Origin: CAVQCJ01 sp963849365
GTDB lineage: Bacteria; Actinomycetota; Actinomycetes; Prado026
Length of the DNA: 64,000 bases
Direction of reading: 5' to 3'
NCBI GenBank assembly: GCA_963849365.1
Contig: CAWKHA010000004.1
Coordinates: forward strand, 1,674,001 to 1,738,000
Positions 61,520 through 64,000 of this stretch are shown piece by piece. The number at the start of each line of letters is the position of its first letter. Position 1 is the first letter of the stretch. Made by a program: the position numbers and the translations under genes. The notes beneath the pieces were generated by a model. The model saw only the letters and a list, made by a program, of their open reading frames with translations. It had not been told where the DNA came from and ran no database searches.

Positions 61520-62854
61520 ATGACCAGCAAGCGGCTCGACCCGGCGGCTCCCCGGATCCTCGTGGTCGGCGGGGGGTACGTCGGGATGTACACCGCCATG
61601 CGGCTGCTGCGCCGCCTGCGCGACGGCGAGGCGACCGTCACCGTCATCGACCCCCGGTCGTACATGACCTACCAGCCGTTCCTGCCCGAGGCCGCCGCCG
61701 GCTCGATCCAGCCGCGCCACGTCGTGGTCCCGCTGCGGCGGGTGCTGCGCGGGGCCGAGGTGATCAGCGGTGCGGTCACGCGCATCGACCACGCGCACAG
61801 GAGCGCCACGGTGCAGCCGCTGGAAGGCAAGCCGTACGACATCGGGTACGACCACGTCGTCATCGCGCCCGGCTCGATCGCGCGGACGCTGCCGATCCCC
61901 GGCCTGGCCGACTGGGGCACCGGCTTCAAGAACGTCGAGGAGGCCATCGAGCTGCGCAACCGTGTGGTGGAGTGCCTCGACATCGCCGAGTCCACCCACG
62001 ACGAGCACATCCGCCGCCGCAACCTCAGCTTCGTCGTCGTGGGCGGTGGGTACGCGGGGATCGAGGCGCTGGGCGAGCTGGAGGACATGTCCCGGTACGC
62101 CACGAGGTACTACCGCACGATCGAGCCGGCCGACCTGCGGTGGACCCTCGTCGAGGCCAGCGACCGGATCCTGCCCGAGGTCGGCAAGGACATGGGGGAG
62201 TACGCCCTGCTCCAGCTGCGCGAACGGGGCATCGACTGCCGGCTGAACACCCGGCTGGACTCCGTCGTCGGCGGTCACGTCGTCCTGTCGGACGGCACCG
62301 AGTTCGACTGCGAGACGCTCGTGTGGACGGCCGGCGTCAAGCCGAACCCGTTGGTCAAGGCCAGCGGCTTCGCCCTCGACGAGCGCGGGCGGGTCGTCGG
62401 CACCGCGCAGTTGCGGGTCGAGGGGTACACCGACGCCTGGGTGTCCGGCGACTGCGCCGCGATCCCCGACCTCGCGGGCCCCCCCGGTGCCTTCACCTCG
62501 CCGTCCGCCCAGCACGCGGTCCGGCAGGCCAAGGTCCTGGCCGACAACATCGTGGCCTCCCTGCGCGGCAAGACGCTGCACGACTACCGCCACAAGTACG
62601 TCGGCTCGGTCGCCTCGCTCGGCCTGTACAAGGGAGTCGCGCAGGTGTACGGCGTGAAGCTCAGAGGCTTCGTTGCCTGGTTCGCGCACCGCACGTACCA
62701 CGTGAGCCGGGTGCCGACCACCGCGCGCAAGGCCCAGGTCCTGATCGACTGGACCCAGGCGCTCTTCTTCCGCCGCGAGGTCGTCTCGCTGTGGCCGATC
62801 CACGAACCCTTCAAGGAGTTCGCCGACGCCGCGAACCAGCCACCCGCGTCCTGA
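61520..62854 (+). CDS. ndh: Type II NADH dehydrogenase (NDH-2)
   Basis: A 444-residue flavoprotein. FAD-binding motif PRILVVGGGYVGMYTAMRLL, quinone/NADH region FLPEAAAGSIQPRHVVVPLR, IAPGSIARTLPIPGL, the NADH-binding FVVVGGGYAGIEALGELEDM, the second FAD motif VSGDCAAIPD and the C-terminal amphipathic membrane-associating part (LRGFVAWFAHRTYHVSRVP). It passes electrons from NADH to menaquinone without pumping protons. Leaderless ATG. Confidence 0.92.
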   Translation: MTSKRLDPAAPRILVVGGGYVGMYTAMRLLRRLRDGEATVTVIDPRSYMTYQPFLPEAAAGSIQPRHVVVPLRRVLRGAEVISGAVTRIDHAHRSATVQPLEGKPYDIGYDHVVIAPGSIARTLPIPGLADWGTGFKNVEEAIELRNRVVECLDIAESTHDEHIRRRNLSFVVVGGGYAGIEALGELEDMSRYATRYYRTIEPADLRWTLVEASDRILPEVGKDMGEYALLQLRERGIDCRLNTRLDSVVGGHVVLSDGTEFDCETLVWTAGVKPNPLVKASGFALDERGRVVGTAQLRVEGYTDAWVSGDCAAIPDLAGPPGAFTSPSAQHAVRQAKVLADNIVASLRGKTLHDYRHKYVGSVASLGLYKGVAQVYGVKLRGFVAWFAHRTYHVSRVPTTARKAQVLIDWTQALFFRREVVSLWPIHEPFKEFADAANQPPAS

Positions 62855-62970
62855 CCCGTCACCGGCCGGCGCCCGGGCGGGACCGAAGACCCTGGACACG
62901 CCGGCAGCCGGGTTGGGACGGTGGCGTCCGAGCCGGCGGAACCGTCGCCGGCCGGACCTGGGGCCTGCCG

Positions 62971-64000
62971 ATGACGACAGAAGCACCCGACAGCACGCGG
63001 CCGGTCGTCCTCGACCTGGACGGTCTGCAGGCGCTGCTGGACGCCCTGGCCGATCTCGGCTACCAGCTGATCGGGCCCACAGTGCGGGGCGGGGCGGTGG
63101 TCCCCGCCCCCATCCGCTCGGTGGCCGACCTGCCGGGCGGGGTCGGCGACGTCCAGGCGCCGGGCAGCTACCGGCTCTCGAGCGGAGGGCGCGAGCTCTT
63201 CGGCTTCGCCACCGCGGCGCTGTCCTGGAAGCCGTTCCTCTTCCCGCCCGACCGGCTGCTCTGGCGGGCGCCCGCCCCCCGGGCCGAAGGCGCGGACGGT
63301 GCCCCCGGCGCAGCCCCGGTGCTGCCCGCCCCCGCCGACGAGCCGGCGCCCCGGCAGGCTCTGATCGGCGTCCGTTCCTGCGACCTGCACGCGATCGAGG
63401 TCCAGGACCGGGTCTTCCTGCAGCGTGCCGCCGTGGACCCCGACTACGCCGCCCGGCGGGAGAGCTGCTTCATCGTCGCCGTCGGCTGCGCCCACCCCGG
63501 CAGTACCTGCTTCTGCTCGTCGATGGGGACCGGACCCGTCGTCGACTCGGGTTTCGACGTGTCGATGGTCGAGCTGGTCGGCGCCGGCGAGCACACCTTC
63601 GTCGCGTCGGCCGGCAGCCCGCGCGGTGCCGAGCTGCTCGGCGCACTGGCCGGCCGCCCGGCCCGCGACGCCGACCTCGAGGCCGCGGACCGGGTCGGCG
63701 CGGCGGCGGCCGCCGCCATGGGCGCCGGCGTCGACACCACCGACCTGCGCGAGCTCCTGTACGCCAACGCCCACCACCCGCGCTGGACCGACGTGGCCTC
63801 GCGCTGCCTGTCCTGCACCAGCTGCACCATGGTCTGCCCCACCTGCTTCTGCGCGACCGCGGTGGACACCTCGGACCTCGGGGCGGACCTGGAGCGGCAC
63901 AGCGTCTGGGACTCGTGCTTCAGCGACGGCCACTCCGCCCTCGGCGGCCGGCCCGTGCGCGCGACCACGACGGACCGGTACCGGCAGTGGCTGACCCACA
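62971..64000 (+). CDS. 4Fe-4S dicluster protein, probable hydrogenase/sulfhydrogenase beta subunit (5' part)
   Basis: The gene runs off the window; 343 codons are visible with no stop. VLDLDGLQALLDALADLGYQ and LSWKPFLFPPDRLLWRA open it, then VRSCDLHAIEVQDRVFLQ, CFIVAVGCAHPGSTCFCSSM, and the cluster-binding CLSCTSCTMVCPTCFCA, an 8-Cys ferredoxin-type arrangement. This order fits the beta (HydB/HyhB-like) subunit of group 3b NiFe (sulf)hydrogenases, usually followed by an FAD/NAD subunit and the hydrogenase small and large subunits. The ATG at 62971 is the first in-frame. Family assignment is fairly sure; the hydrogenase context lies outside the window and is inferred. Confidence 0.8.
   Translation, partial: MTTEAPDSTRPVVLDLDGLQALLDALADLGYQLIGPTVRGGAVVPAPIRSVADLPGGVGDVQAPGSYRLSSGGRELFGFATAALSWKPFLFPPDRLLWRAPAPRAEGADGAPGAAPVLPAPADEPAPRQALIGVRSCDLHAIEVQDRVFLQRAAVDPDYAARRESCFIVAVGCAHPGSTCFCSSMGTGPVVDSGFDVSMVELVGAGEHTFVASAGSPRGAELLGALAGRPARDADLEAADRVGAAAAAAMGAGVDTTDLRELLYANAHHPRWTDVASRCLSCTSCTMVCPTCFCATAVDTSDLGADLERHSVWDSCFSDGHSALGGRPVRATTTDRYRQWLTH

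Overview
The window is one contiguous piece of a very GC-rich (about 70% or more) actinobacterial chromosome. Evidence for this is frequent GTG and TTG starts, GTGA/TGATG stop-start overlaps, DUF501, CysQ-CysD-CysN-CysC in the actinobacterial style, and a glmU-prs-rplY-pth block beside a tRNA-Gln and a TetR gene as in other Actinobacteria. The genus cannot be named from sequence alone. Many promoters have a TAnnnT-like -10 box followed by exactly 6-7 bases and then the start codon, which suggests widespread leaderless transcripts.

Layout. 1-12 kb is mixed housekeeping: an ABC-F ATPase, a ComB-like phosphatase, two MarR regulators with visible operators, a VOC protein, a frameshifted CPBP-type membrane protein gene, a methyltransferase, a CoxG-like protein, a large kinase-like/flippase-like membrane protein, ThpR and a lytic transglycosylase. 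12-16.4 kb holds tRNA-Gln(TTG), glmU, prs, rplY and pth. 16.6-23.6 kb holds a polyprenyl-phosphate sugar transferase followed by cysQ-cysD-cysN-cysC and a TSUP exporter. 23.9-25.5 kb is a secreted glycosidase-like protein. 25.5-28.6 kb is a mobile-DNA graveyard: an IS3 orfA stub, three truncated genes, an IS-end-like repeat pair and a degenerate tRNA-Ser(CGA). 28.6-41.6 kb is an exopolysaccharide cluster: GT2, an Alg13-like/sulfotransferase fusion, an Alg14-like subunit, Wzz, DUF3048 lipoprotein, Wzy-like polymerase, APH-like kinase, sulfotransferase, Wzx-like flippase, GH26-like protein and a third sulfotransferase. 41.8-46.4 kb is a giant secreted propeller/malectin/PKD protein. 46.5-57 kb is the conserved mfd-SurA-like-mazG-DUF885-eno-DivIC-DUF501-Ppx block. 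57-64 kb holds a GT-C membrane protein, a dienelactone hydrolase, a family 5 uracil-DNA glycosylase, a MerB-like protein, an NDH-2 and the start of an Fe-S subunit that looks like a hydrogenase operon.

How it fits together. The most interesting reading is a sulfated exopolysaccharide system. CysDN and CysC would make PAPS, three sulfotransferase domains would use it, and CysQ would remove the PAP by-product. No PAPS reductase or sulfite reductase gene is visible in the window, so the PAPS genes beside the polysaccharide genes look dedicated to sulfation at least as much as to cysteine synthesis. This is inference from gene content. Caution: cysD, cysN and the giant secreted protein each carry one apparent single-base insertion, and the CPBP gene is also frame-disrupted. 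Base-calling error must be excluded before any of them is called a pseudogene.
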